The position numbers and the translations under genes are program-made. Under the pieces are notes generated by a model. It saw nothing but the letters and a program-made list of their open reading frames with translations. It was not told the origin of the DNA and searched no databases. Shown here one piece after another: positions 51,231 through 60,931 of a DNA stretch of 64,000 nt. Position 1 is the first letter of the stretch. The number at the start of each line of letters is the position of its first letter. Source of the stretch: Amnibacterium kyonggiense (GTDB lineage: Bacteria > Actinomycetota > Actinomycetes > Actinomycetales > Microbacteriaceae); assembly GCF_004364555.1 (NCBI RefSeq), contig NZ_SOAM01000001.1, positions 248,001 through 312,000 on the forward strand. The letters run 5' to 3'.

Positions 51231-52241
51231 TCAGGCGGCCGGCGGAGCGGTCGACGACCGGACGACGAGCTCCACGGGCGCCGGAGCGGTGCTGACCGCG
51301 CCGCGGCGCGCCCCGAGGTCCGCGAGGAGCAGGTCGGCCGCACGAGCGCCCTGCTCGGCGGGCGACTGCCGGACGGTCGTGAGCCCGTAGCCCGCCGAGT
51401 AGGGGTGGTCGTCGAGGCCGGCGACCGACAGGTCCTCGGGCACGCGGAGCCCGAGCCGCTGCGCCGCGAGCAGCACCCCGAACGCCGTCTCGTCGGTCGC
51501 GGCGAACACGGCGGTCGGGCGGTCCGGCCGGGCGAGCAGCTGCAGCGCCGCGGCGCGGCTGCCGTCGATGCTGAGGCCGCCCGACGCGAACCACCAGGAG
51601 GGCGCGGCGACGCCCGCCTCCGCGAGCATCGTCGTCCAGGCCTCGCGCCGCGCGCCCAGCACGCTCTCGAGCACGCCGGGGTCGAGCACGGCGCCGACGT
51701 GCGCGATGCGCCGGTGCCCGAGGGCGAGCAGGTGTCCCACGGCGAGGCGCGCCGCGTCCGCCTCCGGGATCGAGATCCCCCGCACGCCGGCGAACCGCCC
51801 GCCGACGGACACGAGCGGGGCGCGGACGTCGCGGAGCACCTGCTGCTCGTCCGCGTCGAGTCCGAACCCGATCACGACGTGGGCCGACGCCTGTCCGGCC
51901 CGGAGCTCCGCCGCGGTGAGGCGGCGGCGCGCACCGCCGGGCTCGGCGAGGTTCACGAGGCTCGTCGCCCAGCCCGCGCGTCGCAGCGCGGCGTCGACGC
52001 CCTCGAGCACGGCGGCGTAGAACCACCCCGTCAGCAGCGGCGTGACCACGCCGACGACCTTCGGGCGCCCCGTCGCGAGCGCGGCGGCGTTGCGGGACGG
52101 GACGAACCCCAGCCGGTCGGCCGCCTCCCGCACGGCCTCGACGGTCTCCGGGGCGACGTGCCGGAGGTCGCGGAGGGCGCGCGAGACCGTGGCCTCGGAC
52201 ACGCCGGCCAGCCTGGCCACGTCCCGGATCGTCGCCGGCAT
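51231..52241 (-). CDS. LacI-family transcriptional regulator
   Basis: 336 residues. HTH TIRDVARLAGVSEATVSRAL with hinge helix NAAALATG, then a sugar-binding-protein-like sensor domain (VVGVVTPLLTGWFYAAVL, PTAVFAATDETAFGVLLA, VPEDLSVAGLDD, LTTVRQSP). Likely represses the divergent MFS gene through the GCAA...TTGC site at 52320-52331. The effector is unknown, usually a sugar. Confidence 0.94.
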   Translation of the reverse strand: MPATIRDVARLAGVSEATVSRALRDLRHVAPETVEAVREAADRLGFVPSRNAAALATGRPKVVGVVTPLLTGWFYAAVLEGVDAALRRAGWATSLVNLAEPGGARRRLTAAELRAGQASAHVVIGFGLDADEQQVLRDVRAPLVSVGGRFAGVRGISIPEADAARLAVGHLLALGHRRIAHVGAVLDPGVLESVLGARREAWTTMLAEAGVAAPSWWFASGGLSIDGSRAAALQLLARPDRPTAVFAATDETAFGVLLAAQRLGLRVPEDLSVAGLDDHPYSAGYGLTTVRQSPAEQGARAADLLLADLGARRGAVSTAPAPVELVVRSSTAPPAA

Positions 52242-52319
52242 CCCACCCGTCCCCGCGCCGGCCGATCCGGCAGGGACAACGCTACGGCCGCGCGACGCGC
52301 CGGACGAGGGGTTTGCTCC

Positions 52320-52331
52320 GCAATCGCTTGC
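52320..52331. promoter_or_regulatory. Possible LacI-type operator
   Basis: GCAATCGCTTGC is a 4+4 inverted repeat with a central TCGC, the format of LacI/GalR operators. It lies in the 202-bp gap between the LacI gene and the divergent exporter gene, 113 bp before the latter's start. Confidence 0.5.
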
Positions 52332-52443
52332 AGATCGAGGCTTCTCGGGTCTTCACGCGCGCCGGTGCCGGGGTCGGCGCCAGTGCTGCCGATGCCGTTC
52401 CGGAGATGCGCACCGCCGCCCGCCACATCCCGGGAACCGCCTC

Positions 52444-53694
52444 GTGTCCACGAACACCGCCTCCATCGCCGCCGTCCGCCTGTCGCCGGGCGACGCCCTC
52501 CGGCCCCGCGCGCGGGCCACCGTCGTCGTCATCCTCGGGCTGCTCGTCGCCCTCGGCCCGTTCACGACCGACCTCTACCTCCCCGCGTTCCCCGCCGTGC
52601 AGGCCTCGTTCGCGACGACGGACGTCGCCATCCAGCTGACGCTCTCCGCGACGGTCGCGGGCTTCGCGCTCGGCCAGCTCCTCGTCGGTCCGCTGTCCGA
52701 CCGGTTCGGGCGGCGCGTCCCCCTCCTGGTCGCGACGAGCGTGCACGTGCTCGCCTGCCTCGGCGCCGCGATGGCGCCCGACGTGGGCGTGCTCGCCGCC
52801 CTGCGGCTGCTGATGGGCATGGGCGCGGCCGGCGGCGGCGTGGTCGCCGCGGCGATGGTGCGGGACCTCTTCCACGGGCACCGCCTCGTGCGCATGCTCG
52901 CGAACATGGGCCTCGTGTCGGGCGCCGCCCCGATCATCGCGCCGCTGATCGGCTCCCAGCTGCTCGCCGTGCTCGACTGGCGCGGTCTCTTCGTCTGCCT
53001 CGCCGTCTACGGCGCGGGCGCGCTGACCCTGGGCGCCATCGGCATCGGCGAGACGCGACCGGCGGAGCAGCGCGCCTCCCGCGTCCGGCGGACCGTCCGA
53101 TCCCGCTACGGCGCCGTGCTGCACGACCGCTTCTTCGTCGGCGCGATGGTCGTCGGCGCCATGAACGGCGCGGGGCTGTTCTCCTACCTCGCCGTCTCGC
53201 CGTTCCTCCTGCAGGGCGGCTACGGCCTCGACCCGCAGCAGTACGGCGTCGTGTTCGCGATGAACTCCGTCGGTGTCATCGGCGGCGCGCAGCTCTCCGC
53301 CCGGGTGATGCGGCGCATCGGCCCGCAGTGGATCCTCGTCGGCACGATCTCGGCGCAGCTGCTGAGCGCGGGCGCACTGCTCACCACCCTCCTGTACCCG
53401 GCCCCGCTCGTCGCGGTCCTCGTGCCCCTCGCCGTGTTCCTGACCGCGTGCGGGTTCACGTTCCCCTGCGTGCAGGTGCTCGGCCTCCTGCACCACGGGG
53501 AGGAGGCCGGCACCGCGGCCAGCCTGCTGGGCGTCGGCAACTTCGGCCTGGCGGCGGTCACGCCCCTGATCGTCGGTTTCCTCGGCGCCGCGGTCGCGTC
53601 GTCGATCGGGATCGTCGCCGCCGTCGCCGGCGTCGTCGCGGCGACCGCGCTGCTGCTCCTCGTGCGGCCGAGGACGGTGCCGCCGATCGCCTGA
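52444..53694 (+). CDS. Bcr/CflA-family multidrug MFS exporter
   Basis: 416 residues from GTG 52444. Twelve hydrophobic segments. Helix 1 ends in FTTDLYLPAFPAVQASF, diagnostic for the Bcr/CflA family, and the loop motif GPLSDRFGRRVPLL follows. Drug:H+ antiporter of the plasma membrane; substrates may include sulfonamides, bicyclomycin or chloramphenicol-like drugs. Probably regulated by the divergent LacI protein. Confidence 0.92.
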   Translation: MSTNTASIAAVRLSPGDALRPRARATVVVILGLLVALGPFTTDLYLPAFPAVQASFATTDVAIQLTLSATVAGFALGQLLVGPLSDRFGRRVPLLVATSVHVLACLGAAMAPDVGVLAALRLLMGMGAAGGGVVAAAMVRDLFHGHRLVRMLANMGLVSGAAPIIAPLIGSQLLAVLDWRGLFVCLAVYGAGALTLGAIGIGETRPAEQRASRVRRTVRSRYGAVLHDRFFVGAMVVGAMNGAGLFSYLAVSPFLLQGGYGLDPQQYGVVFAMNSVGVIGGAQLSARVMRRIGPQWILVGTISAQLLSAGALLTTLLYPAPLVAVLVPLAVFLTACGFTFPCVQVLGLLHHGEEAGTAASLLGVGNFGLAAVTPLIVGFLGAAVASSIGIVAAVAGVVAATALLLLVRPRTVPPIA

Positions 53695-53725
53695 CCCGGC
53701 GCCGGGCCCGTTCTCGGGGAAGGGG

Positions 53726-55147
53726 TCAGGCGGGCGGCGTCGCGGCGGCCGCGGCGCGGGCCGCGGCCGGCAGGGCCTCCTCGACCCGGGCGAGCGCCGC
53801 GTCGTCATGCGCTGCGGTGAGGAACCACGCCTCGAACACGGAGGGCGGCAGGCTCACGCCCTGCTCGAGCATCGCGTGGAAGAACGCGGGGTGCCGCCAC
53901 GACTCCTGGGCGCGCACCTCGTCGTAGTCGCGCGGGGCCCGCTCGAGCCCGAACGCCACGCTGAACAGGTTGCCGGCCCGGGAGATCGCGTGGGCCACGC
54001 CGGCCGCCGAGAGCGCCGAGCCCACCGCCGCGACGACGCGGTCGGCCGCGGCGTCGACGCGGGCGTACACGCCGTCGTCCGCCGCGCGCAGCGTCGCGAG
54101 GCCCGCCGCGACCGCGAGCGGGTTCCCGGACAGGGTGCCCGCCTGGTACACGGGGCCGAGAGGCGCGAGCAGGTCCATGACCGACGCCCGACCGCCGAGG
54201 GCCGCGAGCGGCATGCCGCCGCCGATGACCTTGCCGAAGGTGAGGAGGTCGACGTCCACCGCGCCCGCGGGGTCGAGCGCCCACCAGCCGCCGGCGTGGA
54301 CGCGGAAGCCGGTCAGCACCTCGTCCATGATCACGAGCGCGCCGTCGGCGTGCGCGACGTCGACGATCGTGCGGTTGAAGCCGTCGTCCGGCGCGACGAC
54401 GCCCATGTTCGCCGCGGCCGCCTCGGTGATCACCGCGGCGATGCGACCGGGGTGGCGCTCGAACGCCAGGCGGAGCGCCGCCTCGTCGTTGTAGGGCAGC
54501 ACGAGGGTCTGCGCCGCGATCTCCGCCGGCACCCCGGCGGAGGCGGGCAGCGCGAACGTGGCGAGCCCCGACCCGGCGTCGGCGAGCAGCCCGTCGGAGT
54601 GCCCGTGGTAGTGCCCGGCGAACTTCACCACGAGGGACCGGCCGGTCGCGCCGCGGGCGAGGCGGACGGCGGTCATCGTCGCCTCCGTCCCCGTCGAGAC
54701 GAGGCGGAGGCGCTCGATCGGCGAGCGACCATCGCGGTGGACGCGGGCGCGGACGAGCTCGGCGAGCTCGACCTCGCCCTCGGTCGGCGCGCCGAACGAC
54801 AGCCCGCGGTCCGCGGCGCGCTTCACCGCGTCGACGACGGCCGGGTTCCCGTGCCCGAGCAGGGCGGGCCCCCAGCTGGCGACGAGGTCGACGTACTCGC
54901 GGTCCTCGGCGTCGTAGACGTACGGCCCGGACGCGCGCTGCACGAATCGGGGCGCGCCGCCGACGGAGCGGTATGCGCGGACGGGGGAGTTGACGCCGCC
55001 CGGGATGGAGCGCTGCGCCCGCTCGAACAGCCGCGCATTCGCGTCGAACGCGGCGTCCTGAGGCCCTCGAAGGGGCTCCTCCGGCGCCGCGACGCGCTGC
55101 TCCGCGTCGGGCGCGTCCGCGAGGTGCGCGCCCGCCGTCGAACTCAC
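53726..55147 (-). CDS. hemL: Glutamate-1-semialdehyde 2,1-aminomutase
   Basis: 473 residues from GTG 55147, chosen because it overlaps the hemB stop as GTGA like the other joints in this operon (ATG 55162 is the alternative). Core hallmarks: [59 protein letters not shown] and [19 protein letters not shown] with the PLP lysine. Converts glutamate-1-semialdehyde to 5-aminolevulinate. The first about 45 residues are a non-conserved extension. Last gene of the chdC-hemHCDBL operon. Confidence 0.95.
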   Translation of the reverse strand: MSSTAGAHLADAPDAEQRVAAPEEPLRGPQDAAFDANARLFERAQRSIPGGVNSPVRAYRSVGGAPRFVQRASGPYVYDAEDREYVDLVASWGPALLGHGNPAVVDAVKRAADRGLSFGAPTEGEVELAELVRARVHRDGRSPIERLRLVSTGTEATMTAVRLARGATGRSLVVKFAGHYHGHSDGLLADAGSGLATFALPASAGVPAEIAAQTLVLPYNDEAALRLAFERHPGRIAAVITEAAAANMGVVAPDDGFNRTIVDVAHADGALVIMDEVLTGFRVHAGGWWALDPAGAVDVDLLTFGKVIGGGMPLAALGGRASVMDLLAPLGPVYQAGTLSGNPLAVAAGLATLRAADDGVYARVDAAADRVVAAVGSALSAAGVAHAISRAGNLFSVAFGLERAPRDYDEVRAQESWRHPAFFHAMLEQGVSLPPSVFEAWFLTAAHDDAALARVEEALPAAARAAAAATPPA

Positions 55148-56121
55148 CGGTTCCGCAGCCATCCGGCCACCTCCGTCGCCCAGTAGGTCAGGACCGCGTC
55201 CGCGCCGGCGCGGCGGATCGCGGTCACGGACTCGAGGATCGTCCGTTCGCGGTCGATCCAGCCGTTCGCCGCGGCCGCCTCGACCATCGCGTATTCGCCG
55301 GACACCTGGTACGCCCACACCGGCACCGGGCTCTCGCGCGCGACGTCGGCGAGCACGTCGAGGTAGAAGGAGGCCGGCTTGACCATGACGACGTCCGCCC
55401 CTTCGGCGACGTCGAGTACGGCCTCCCGCCGCCCCTCGCGGCGGTTGGCGGGGTCCAGCTGGTAGGTGCGGCGGTCGCCCTGCAGCGCCGACTCGACCGC
55501 GTCCCGGAAGGGGCCGTACAGCGACGAGGCGTACTTCGCGGAGTAGGCGAGCAGCAGGACGTCCTGGCGCCCGGCCGCGTCGAGCGCCTCCCGGACCGCC
55601 GCGGTCTGGCCGTCCATCATCCCGGAGAGGCCGAGCATGTGCGATCCGGCCTCCGCCTGCGCGAGCGCCATGTCGCGGTAGCGGAGGAGGGTGGCGTCGT
55701 TGTCGACCGAGCCGTCGGCGGCGAGCACGCCGCAGTGGCCGTGGTCCGTGAACTCGTCGAGGCACAGGTCCGTCTGGATCACGACCGCGTCGCCGACCTC
55801 CGCGGCGACCGCGCGGGTCGCGACGTTGAGGATGCCGTCGGGATCCGTGCCGCCGGAGCCGATCGCGTCGCGGTGCTCGGGCACGCCGTAGAGCATCAGC
55901 CCGCCGACGCCCGCCGCCACGGCCTCGACGGCCGCGCGCCGGAGGCTGTCGAGGTCGTGGTGCAGCACGCCCGGCATCGACTCGATGGGGCGGGGCCCGG
56001 TCGCCCCCTCCCGCACGAACATCGGCAGCACGAGCTGCGCCGGATCCGTGCGGGTCTCGCTCACGAGCCGGCGGACGGCGGCCGACTGCCGGAGGCGACG
56101 GGGACGGACGACGGGGCTCAT
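55144..56121 (-). CDS. hemB: Delta-aminolevulinic acid dehydratase (porphobilinogen synthase)
   Basis: 325 residues from ATG 56121, overlapping the hemD stop (ATGA). [13 protein letters not shown] is the metal region with Asp at one of the zinc-Cys positions, as in magnesium-type enzymes. [24 protein letters not shown] and [11 protein letters not shown] carry the two active-site lysines. It condenses two 5-aminolevulinate to porphobilinogen. Confidence 0.97.
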   Translation of the reverse strand: MSPVVRPRRLRQSAAVRRLVSETRTDPAQLVLPMFVREGATGPRPIESMPGVLHHDLDSLRRAAVEAVAAGVGGLMLYGVPEHRDAIGSGGTDPDGILNVATRAVAAEVGDAVVIQTDLCLDEFTDHGHCGVLAADGSVDNDATLLRYRDMALAQAEAGSHMLGLSGMMDGQTAAVREALDAAGRQDVLLLAYSAKYASSLYGPFRDAVESALQGDRRTYQLDPANRREGRREAVLDVAEGADVVMVKPASFYLDVLADVARESPVPVWAYQVSGEYAMVEAAAANGWIDRERTILESVTAIRRAGADAVLTYWATEVAGWLRNR

Positions 56122-56906
56122 GGCAGCGGTCCTTGCATGGGTCGGTGGAGGGCGAGCTCCTCGAGGGTGTCGATCAGCGACTCGCTGCTCCGCTCCCGCG
56201 CGACGAGGTCGACGCGCAGGCCGGCCGCCTCGGCGTCGACGGCCGTGCGCGGGCCGATGCAGGCGATGATCGTGCGCGACGGCACGAGACCGATCTGCAT
56301 GGAGATCTGGTTCGCGACGCTGCCCGAGGTGATGAGGATCGCGTCGAACTGGCCGGACGCGACCTGCGCGATCGTCTCCGGCGCGATGGGCACGCCGACG
56401 GTGCGGTAGGCGACGACGGAGTCGACGTCGTGCCCCGCGGCGCGGAGACCGTCGGTCAGCACCGGCTTCGCGATGTCGCTGCGCAGGGCGAGGATCCTGA
56501 GCGGCACGACGCCCTCGGTCGCGTCGCCCCACTCGGCCAGCAGGCCGGCGGCGGAGTTGTCGCGGCGCGGGACGAAGTCGACCCGGTAGCCGGCGGCGCC
56601 GAGCGCGGCCGCGGTCGTCTCGCCGACCGCGGCGACCTTCGTGCGCTCCGGGAGGACCACGCGATGGGCGGACAGCACGTCCACCGTCGTCGCGCTCGTG
56701 ACCGACATCCAGTCGTACTCGCCGCCCGTGAGGCGGGTGAGCGCCTGGTCGAGCGCCGGGCCGTCGGCGGTGCCCGCGAAGTTGATCGAGGGCGCGACGA
56801 CGGGATTCGCGCCTCGGAGCCGCAGCTCCGCGGCCACCCCGTGGCCCCACGGGCCGCCGCGCGGGACGAGCACCTTCCAGCCGCGCAGCGGCTTGTCGCC
56901 GGTCAT
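56118..56906 (-). CDS. hemD: Uroporphyrinogen-III synthase
   Basis: 262 residues; overlaps hemC upstream and hemB downstream by 4 nt each. The family is weakly conserved, but the two-lobed pattern is clear: [19 protein letters not shown] and [15 protein letters not shown] in lobe 1, [15 protein letters not shown] and [19 protein letters not shown] in lobe 2. It closes hydroxymethylbilane to uroporphyrinogen III. Confidence 0.92.
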   Translation of the reverse strand: MTGDKPLRGWKVLVPRGGPWGHGVAAELRLRGANPVVAPSINFAGTADGPALDQALTRLTGGEYDWMSVTSATTVDVLSAHRVVLPERTKVAAVGETTAAALGAAGYRVDFVPRRDNSAAGLLAEWGDATEGVVPLRILALRSDIAKPVLTDGLRAAGHDVDSVVAYRTVGVPIAPETIAQVASGQFDAILITSGSVANQISMQIGLVPSRTIIACIGPRTAVDAEAAGLRVDLVARERSSESLIDTLEELALHRPMQGPLP

Positions 56907-57844
56907 GCCTGCGCTCCGAGCGGTGCGAGATCCGCGGCTCCAGCGGCGAGCAGCTCCGCGGCGAGGGCGTCCGCCGCGGCGGCGAGCTCGGCGCCGCGGT
57001 CATCGGCAGCGAAGGAGACCGTCCGCCGGCGATCGAGCCGTCGCCCGCCGCCGGGCCGGTGCACCGAGGCCCAGAGGGTCGCCGATCCCTCGCCGACGGT
57101 GCTCGCGACGCCGATCGGGGCGGCGCAGCCGGCCTCGAGCAGTCCGAGCACGCGGCGCTCCGCCGTGGCCGCGTCGCGCGCGGAAGGATCGGTGAGCTTC
57201 GCGATCACCGCGCCGATCGGCGTCGCCGGGTCGGAGTCGGCCTCCCGCACCTCGAGTGCGAGCGCGCCCTGCCCCGCGGCGGTCGGCCACGACTCGAGGT
57301 CGAGCACCTCCGTCGCGGCGTCGAGCCGGCCGAGCCGCGCGAGGCCGGCCCAGGAGAGCACGACCGCGTCGAGCGCGCCGTCCCGCACGCGGCCGAGGCG
57401 GGTGTCGACGTTGCCGCGGAGGTCGACGACGCGCAGGTCGTCCCGCCGGTCGATCAGCTGCGCGTGCCGGCGGGGCGAGCCCGTACCGACCGTCGCGCCG
57501 GCGGGCAGGGCCGCCAGGTCGAGGCCGTCGCGCGCGCAGAGCACGTCGCGCGCGTCCTCCCGCACGGGCACGCCTGCCACGACCAGCCCGGGCGCCGGGT
57601 CGATCGGCAGGTCCTTGAGGGAGTGGACGACGAGGTCGACCTCCTCCGCCAGGAGCGCCGCGCGCAGGGCGCCGGCGAACACGCCGGTGCCGCCGATCTG
57701 CGCGAGCGACGCCTTCGACACGTCGCCCTGGGTGGTCACGACGACGAGCTCGCAGGGCTCGCCGAGCGCCTGGATCGCGTCGCGGATGCGCCCGGCCTGG
57801 GCGAGCGCGAGCGCGCTCCCCCTCGTCCCGAGGCGCACCGTCAC
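56903..57844 (-). CDS. hemC: Hydroxymethylbilane synthase (porphobilinogen deaminase)
   Basis: 313 residues from GTG 57844, overlapping the hemH stop. [16 protein letters not shown] at the N terminus, VHSLKDLP (catalytic Asp region nearby), [25 protein letters not shown] and EAGCAAPIG with the cysteine holding the dipyrromethane cofactor. Polymerises four porphobilinogen units. Confidence 0.97.
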   Translation of the reverse strand: MTVRLGTRGSALALAQAGRIRDAIQALGEPCELVVVTTQGDVSKASLAQIGGTGVFAGALRAALLAEEVDLVVHSLKDLPIDPAPGLVVAGVPVREDARDVLCARDGLDLAALPAGATVGTGSPRRHAQLIDRRDDLRVVDLRGNVDTRLGRVRDGALDAVVLSWAGLARLGRLDAATEVLDLESWPTAAGQGALALEVREADSDPATPIGAVIAKLTDPSARDAATAERRVLGLLEAGCAAPIGVASTVGEGSATLWASVHRPGGGRRLDRRRTVSFAADDRGAELAAAADALAAELLAAGAADLAPLGAQA

Positions 57845-59016
57845 GGGGTGAGGCCGGCGACCGCGGGTCGGAACCCGAGCCTCGCGTTCTCGCAGCAGCC
57901 GGGTCGGCACACGTCGTACCAGGGGCCGAGCTCGGTCTCCGCCGGCCGGTCCGCGGTCGGGGTGCCGTGCACGCGCTCGAGCACGAGGTCCACGAGGCCG
58001 GCGACGTAGGCCGGGTCGACGCCCGGGGTCGGCGTCCGGACCGAGACGATCCCGAGCTCGCGCGCGGTCTCGGTCGCCTCCTCGTCCAGATCCCACATGA
58101 CCTCCATGTGGTCCGACACGAAACCGAGCGGCACGAGCAGCACGGCCTTGACGCCACGGCCCGCGAGGTCGCGGAGCGCGTCGTTCACGTCGGGCTCGAG
58201 CCAGGGCTGCGTGGGCGGCCCGCTGCGGGACTGGTAGACGAGGTCCCAGGGCACGTCGCGGCCGCTGCGGGCCATGACGACCTCGGCGACCGCCGTGTGC
58301 TGCGCGGCGTACGCGCCGCCGTCGCCGAACCCGCGCGCCGCCGGACCGCTGTGCGACGCGTCGCCGGTCGGGATCGAGTGCGTGCAGAACAGCACGTGCG
58401 CCTCGTTCGCGAGATCGATGCCGGGGACCTGCCGCTCGAGCTCGGCGAGTCCCTCCTCGACGCCCTTCGTGAACGGCGCCACGAAGCCGGGGTGGTCGAA
58501 GTACTGCCGCACCTTGTCGATCACCATCGTGTCGGCGAGGCCCGTCGCGTCGAGCTCGCGCGCGAAGTCCTCCCGGTACTGCCGGCAGGAGGAGTAGGAG
58601 CTGTACGCGCTCGTCGCGATCGCGATGAGCCGGTTCGAGCCCGCCGCGGCCGCCTCCTGCAGCGCGTCCGCGAGGAACGGGCCCCAGTTCCGGTTGCCCC
58701 AGTACACGGGCAGGTCGACGCCGCGGGCCGCCAGCTCGGCCTCGAGCGCGGCCTTCAGCGCGCGGTTCTGCGCGTTGATGGGGGAGACGCCGCCGAAGTG
58801 CCGGTAGTGGTGCGCGACCTCCTCGAGGCGCTCGTCCGGGATCCCGCGACCGCGGGTGACGTTGCGGAGGAAGGGGATGACGTCGTCCTGGCCCTCCGGG
58901 CCGCCGAAGCTCGCGAGCAGGATGCCGTCGTACGCGACGGGGACCTCGACGTGCTCCGGGCCGGAGGACGCGGGCTCGGAGGCGTTGCGCACCGCGCCGA
59001 TGTTCACCGCGGTCAC
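57841..59016 (-). CDS. hemH: Coproporphyrin ferrochelatase with [2Fe-2S] cysteines
   Basis: 391 residues from GTG 59016, overlapping the chdC stop (GTGA). LLASFGGPEGQDDVIPFL at the start, FCTHSIPTGDAS with the metal-site His, LVPLGFVSDHMEVMWDLDEEA with the Glu/His pair. VCRPGCCENARLG at the C terminus plus SSCRQYRED (about 160) supply the four cysteines expected for the actinobacterial iron-sulphur cluster. Inserts iron into coproporphyrin III (CpfC role), given ChdC next door. Confidence 0.95.
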   Translation of the reverse strand: MTAVNIGAVRNASEPASSGPEHVEVPVAYDGILLASFGGPEGQDDVIPFLRNVTRGRGIPDERLEEVAHHYRHFGGVSPINAQNRALKAALEAELAARGVDLPVYWGNRNWGPFLADALQEAAAAGSNRLIAIATSAYSSYSSCRQYREDFARELDATGLADTMVIDKVRQYFDHPGFVAPFTKGVEEGLAELERQVPGIDLANEAHVLFCTHSIPTGDASHSGPAARGFGDGGAYAAQHTAVAEVVMARSGRDVPWDLVYQSRSGPPTQPWLEPDVNDALRDLAGRGVKAVLLVPLGFVSDHMEVMWDLDEEATETARELGIVSVRTPTPGVDPAYVAGLVDLVLERVHGTPTADRPAETELGPWYDVCRPGCCENARLGFRPAVAGLTP

Positions 59017-59675
59017 GACAGCACCTCGTACAGCTCGTGCAGCTCGATGCGGCGGCCGGTGAAGAACGGCGTCTCCTCGTTCACGTGGAGCCGCGCCTCG
59101 GTCGCCCGGAGGTCGCGCATCATGTCCACGAGGTCGCTGAGCGAGTCGGACTCCATCGGCAGGATCCACTCGTAGTCGCCGAGCGCGAACGCCGAGACGG
59201 TGTTCGCGACGACGGAGGTGAACGCGGCGCCCTTCCTGCCGTGCTCCGCGAGCATCCGCTTGCGGTCCTCCTCGGGCAGCACGTACCAGTCGTAGCCGCG
59301 CACGAAGGGGTACACCGCGAGCCAGTCGCGCGCGCGCTCGCCGCGGAGGAAGCCGGGTACGTGACTGCGGTTGAACTCCGCCTCGCGGTGCACGCCGAGG
59401 GCGCTCCAGGTCGGGATCAGCGGCGCGAGCATGGCGGTGCGGCGGATGCGGCGCACGGCCCACTGGAGCACGGCCGGGTCGTCGCCGTGGAACCAGAACA
59501 TGAGGTCGGCGTCGGCACGGAGTCCCGAGACGTCGTACACCCCGCGGGTCGTCACGCCCCTGTCGGAGAGCTCCTGGAGGACCTGCTCCAGGTGCTCGGT
59601 CGAACTGTCGCCGGGCACCTGCCCGGCGGTCCCTCGGCGGAACACGGCCCAGAGGGCCCAGCCTCCGTCTGTCAT
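59013..59675 (-). CDS. chdC: Coproheme decarboxylase
   Basis: 220 residues from ATG 59675 (GAGGAAG 9 nt upstream). Chlorite-dismutase fold: GWALWAVFRRG, LMFWFHGDDPAVLQWA, RGERARDWLAVYPFVRGYDWYVL and GDYEWILPMESD. It converts coproheme III to protoheme by two oxidative decarboxylations. First gene of the chdC-hemH-hemC-hemD-hemB-hemL operon, all joined by 4-nt overlaps. Confidence 0.96.
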   Translation of the reverse strand: MTDGGWALWAVFRRGTAGQVPGDSSTEHLEQVLQELSDRGVTTRGVYDVSGLRADADLMFWFHGDDPAVLQWAVRRIRRTAMLAPLIPTWSALGVHREAEFNRSHVPGFLRGERARDWLAVYPFVRGYDWYVLPEEDRKRMLAEHGRKGAAFTSVVANTVSAFALGDYEWILPMESDSLSDLVDMMRDLRATEARLHVNEETPFFTGRRIELHELYEVLS

Positions 59676-59811
59676 GGTGCGGCACTTCCTCGAAAGCAGC
59701 ACGTGGGTGCACCCGCGCGGGCTGCTGCGACCCTGCGCATCGGACGCCGTCTGCTCGACGTCGTCTCGGCCGCGACGGCGCAGGCCGCAGACAGTGTCGC
59801 ACCTCGTGGAT

Positions 59812-59836
59812 GGGTGCCCGGTCCCGCCGGGCACCC
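59812..59836. terminator. Hairpin after the DUF3618 gene
   Basis: Perfect 10-bp arms GGGTGCCCGG (59812-59821) and complement (59827-59836) around a 5-nt loop, 30 bp beyond the stop of the minus-strand DUF3618 gene and ahead of the chdC promoter region. Confidence 0.6.
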
Positions 59837-59865
59837 TCTCGGCGGGAGGGGACCCCCACCCGCCG

Positions 59866-60129
59866 CTACCTCCTGGTCGCGCTCCGGATGATCAGCGCGG
59901 TGACGCCGGCGACGAGCCCGAGGGCTGCGGCGAGCGCGGCGTACACGACCTCGGGACGCTCCTGCCGGACTGTGTCGAGGGTGTCGATCGCGTCACGGAG
60001 GGCCGATCGGACGCGCTTCGGCACGTCCAGGCGGTCCTCGATCGCGTCGAGGGTCTCCGCGAGCCGCTGCCGGGTGGCCTCGATGTCGGACCGGATCTCG
60101 GAGAGCTGGCGCTCCTTGTCATCGGTCAT
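59866..60129 (-). CDS. DUF3618 membrane protein
   Basis: 87 residues. ERQLSEIRSDIEATRQRLAETLDAIEDRLD is the DUF3618 helix (core IEATRQRLAETLDAIEDR), followed by a single C-terminal transmembrane helix (about 62-82). Function unknown; usually encoded with phage-holin-like and YtxH-like genes, as here. Overlaps the holin-X-like gene end by 11 nt. Confidence 0.85.
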   Translation of the reverse strand: MTDDKERQLSEIRSDIEATRQRLAETLDAIEDRLDVPKRVRSALRDAIDTLDTVRQERPEVVYAALAAALGLVAGVTALIIRSATRR

Positions 60130-60529
60130 ACTGCTGGACCCCCTTGAACGCCTTCACGTCGTCTTTCACGCTGTCGACCGCTTCCTTCGGCACCGGCGGC
60201 ACGCCCTTCTTGAGGCGCGAGACGCCGATGAGCACGAGGACGACCGCGATGATCAGCAGCAGCGCGCCGATGATCAGCGCGGACAGCCACAGGGGCAGCG
60301 CCTCACCGAGCCCGAGCACCGCCGCGGCGAGCAGCGGGAACGCCGCGAAGTAGAGGAACACGGCCGCGCCCGCGAAGAGCGCGATGCCGATGCCCGCGCT
60401 CTTCAGGCGCGTGACGAGCTCCCGCTTCAGCTGCTCGATCTCGTCCCGGATCAGCGTGGTGATCAGGCCGGGCAGCTCGCCGATCAGGGTGAAGACGGAC
60501 TTCTTGCCGTCGTTCTTGTCAGCCGCCAT
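60119..60529 (-). CDS. Phage-holin-family / holin-X-type membrane protein
   Basis: 136 residues from ATG 60529. SVFTLIGELPGLITTLIRDEIEQLKREL followed by two transmembrane helices (about 47-70 and 80-103) and a basic tail matches the actinobacterial Holin-X (PF07332) pattern: ELPGLITTLIRDEIEQL is the telling part. Despite the name, these chromosomal proteins are thought to be envelope-associated rather than lytic. Confidence 0.8.
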   Translation of the reverse strand: MAADKNDGKKSVFTLIGELPGLITTLIRDEIEQLKRELVTRLKSAGIGIALFAGAAVFLYFAAFPLLAAAVLGLGEALPLWLSALIIGALLLIIAVVLVLIGVSRLKKGVPPVPKEAVDSVKDDVKAFKGVQQYDR

Positions 60530-60534
60530 CGTCG

Positions 60535-60810
60535 TCAGATGGACGGCGACGGCTCGCCGTCGTCCGTCCGCTTCACCTTCGAGACGACCTTCTTGGCCTG
60601 GCCCACGACGGCGTCCTGCACCTCCGGCGCCTTCTCCTTGACGAAGCCCTGCACCGTGCCGACGACCTCGTTCACGCCCTTCTGGACGTTGCGGTCGTTC
60701 CACAGGCGGTCGGCCGCGGACTTGATCTGGTCGTAACGCCGTCGGCCCGCCCGGGCACCGAGGACGTACCCGACCGCTGCACCGGCGACGAAGAAGATTC
60801 GACCCGCCAT
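60535..60810 (-). CDS. YtxH-like small membrane protein
   Basis: 91 residues from ATG 60810 (AGAGGTGA upstream). N-terminal hydrophobic segment IFFVAGAAVGYVLGARAG with the GxxxG-type YtxH look, then an amphipathic charged helix (RYDQIKSAADRLWNDRNV, VKEKAPEVQDAVVGQAKK). First gene of the three-gene envelope unit. Confidence 0.8.
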   Translation of the reverse strand: MAGRIFFVAGAAVGYVLGARAGRRRYDQIKSAADRLWNDRNVQKGVNEVVGTVQGFVKEKAPEVQDAVVGQAKKVVSKVKRTDDGEPSPSI

Positions 60811-60931
60811 GGTTCACCTCTTTGCTCGGACGTGTCGCCGTTCCGGTCTGAACGACGTCGGCAACTGTATCGACCGCCGACTGAGTGCTCAGGATGTTCC
60901 CGACGGATGATCAGGATGCTCCTGGTGCGGT

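Noticed and set aside
53692-53729. Terminator between the Bcr/CflA exporter and hemL
   Set aside because: Only 7-bp outer arms that include the stop codons and a small inner palindrome are present. Too weak to list as a feature.
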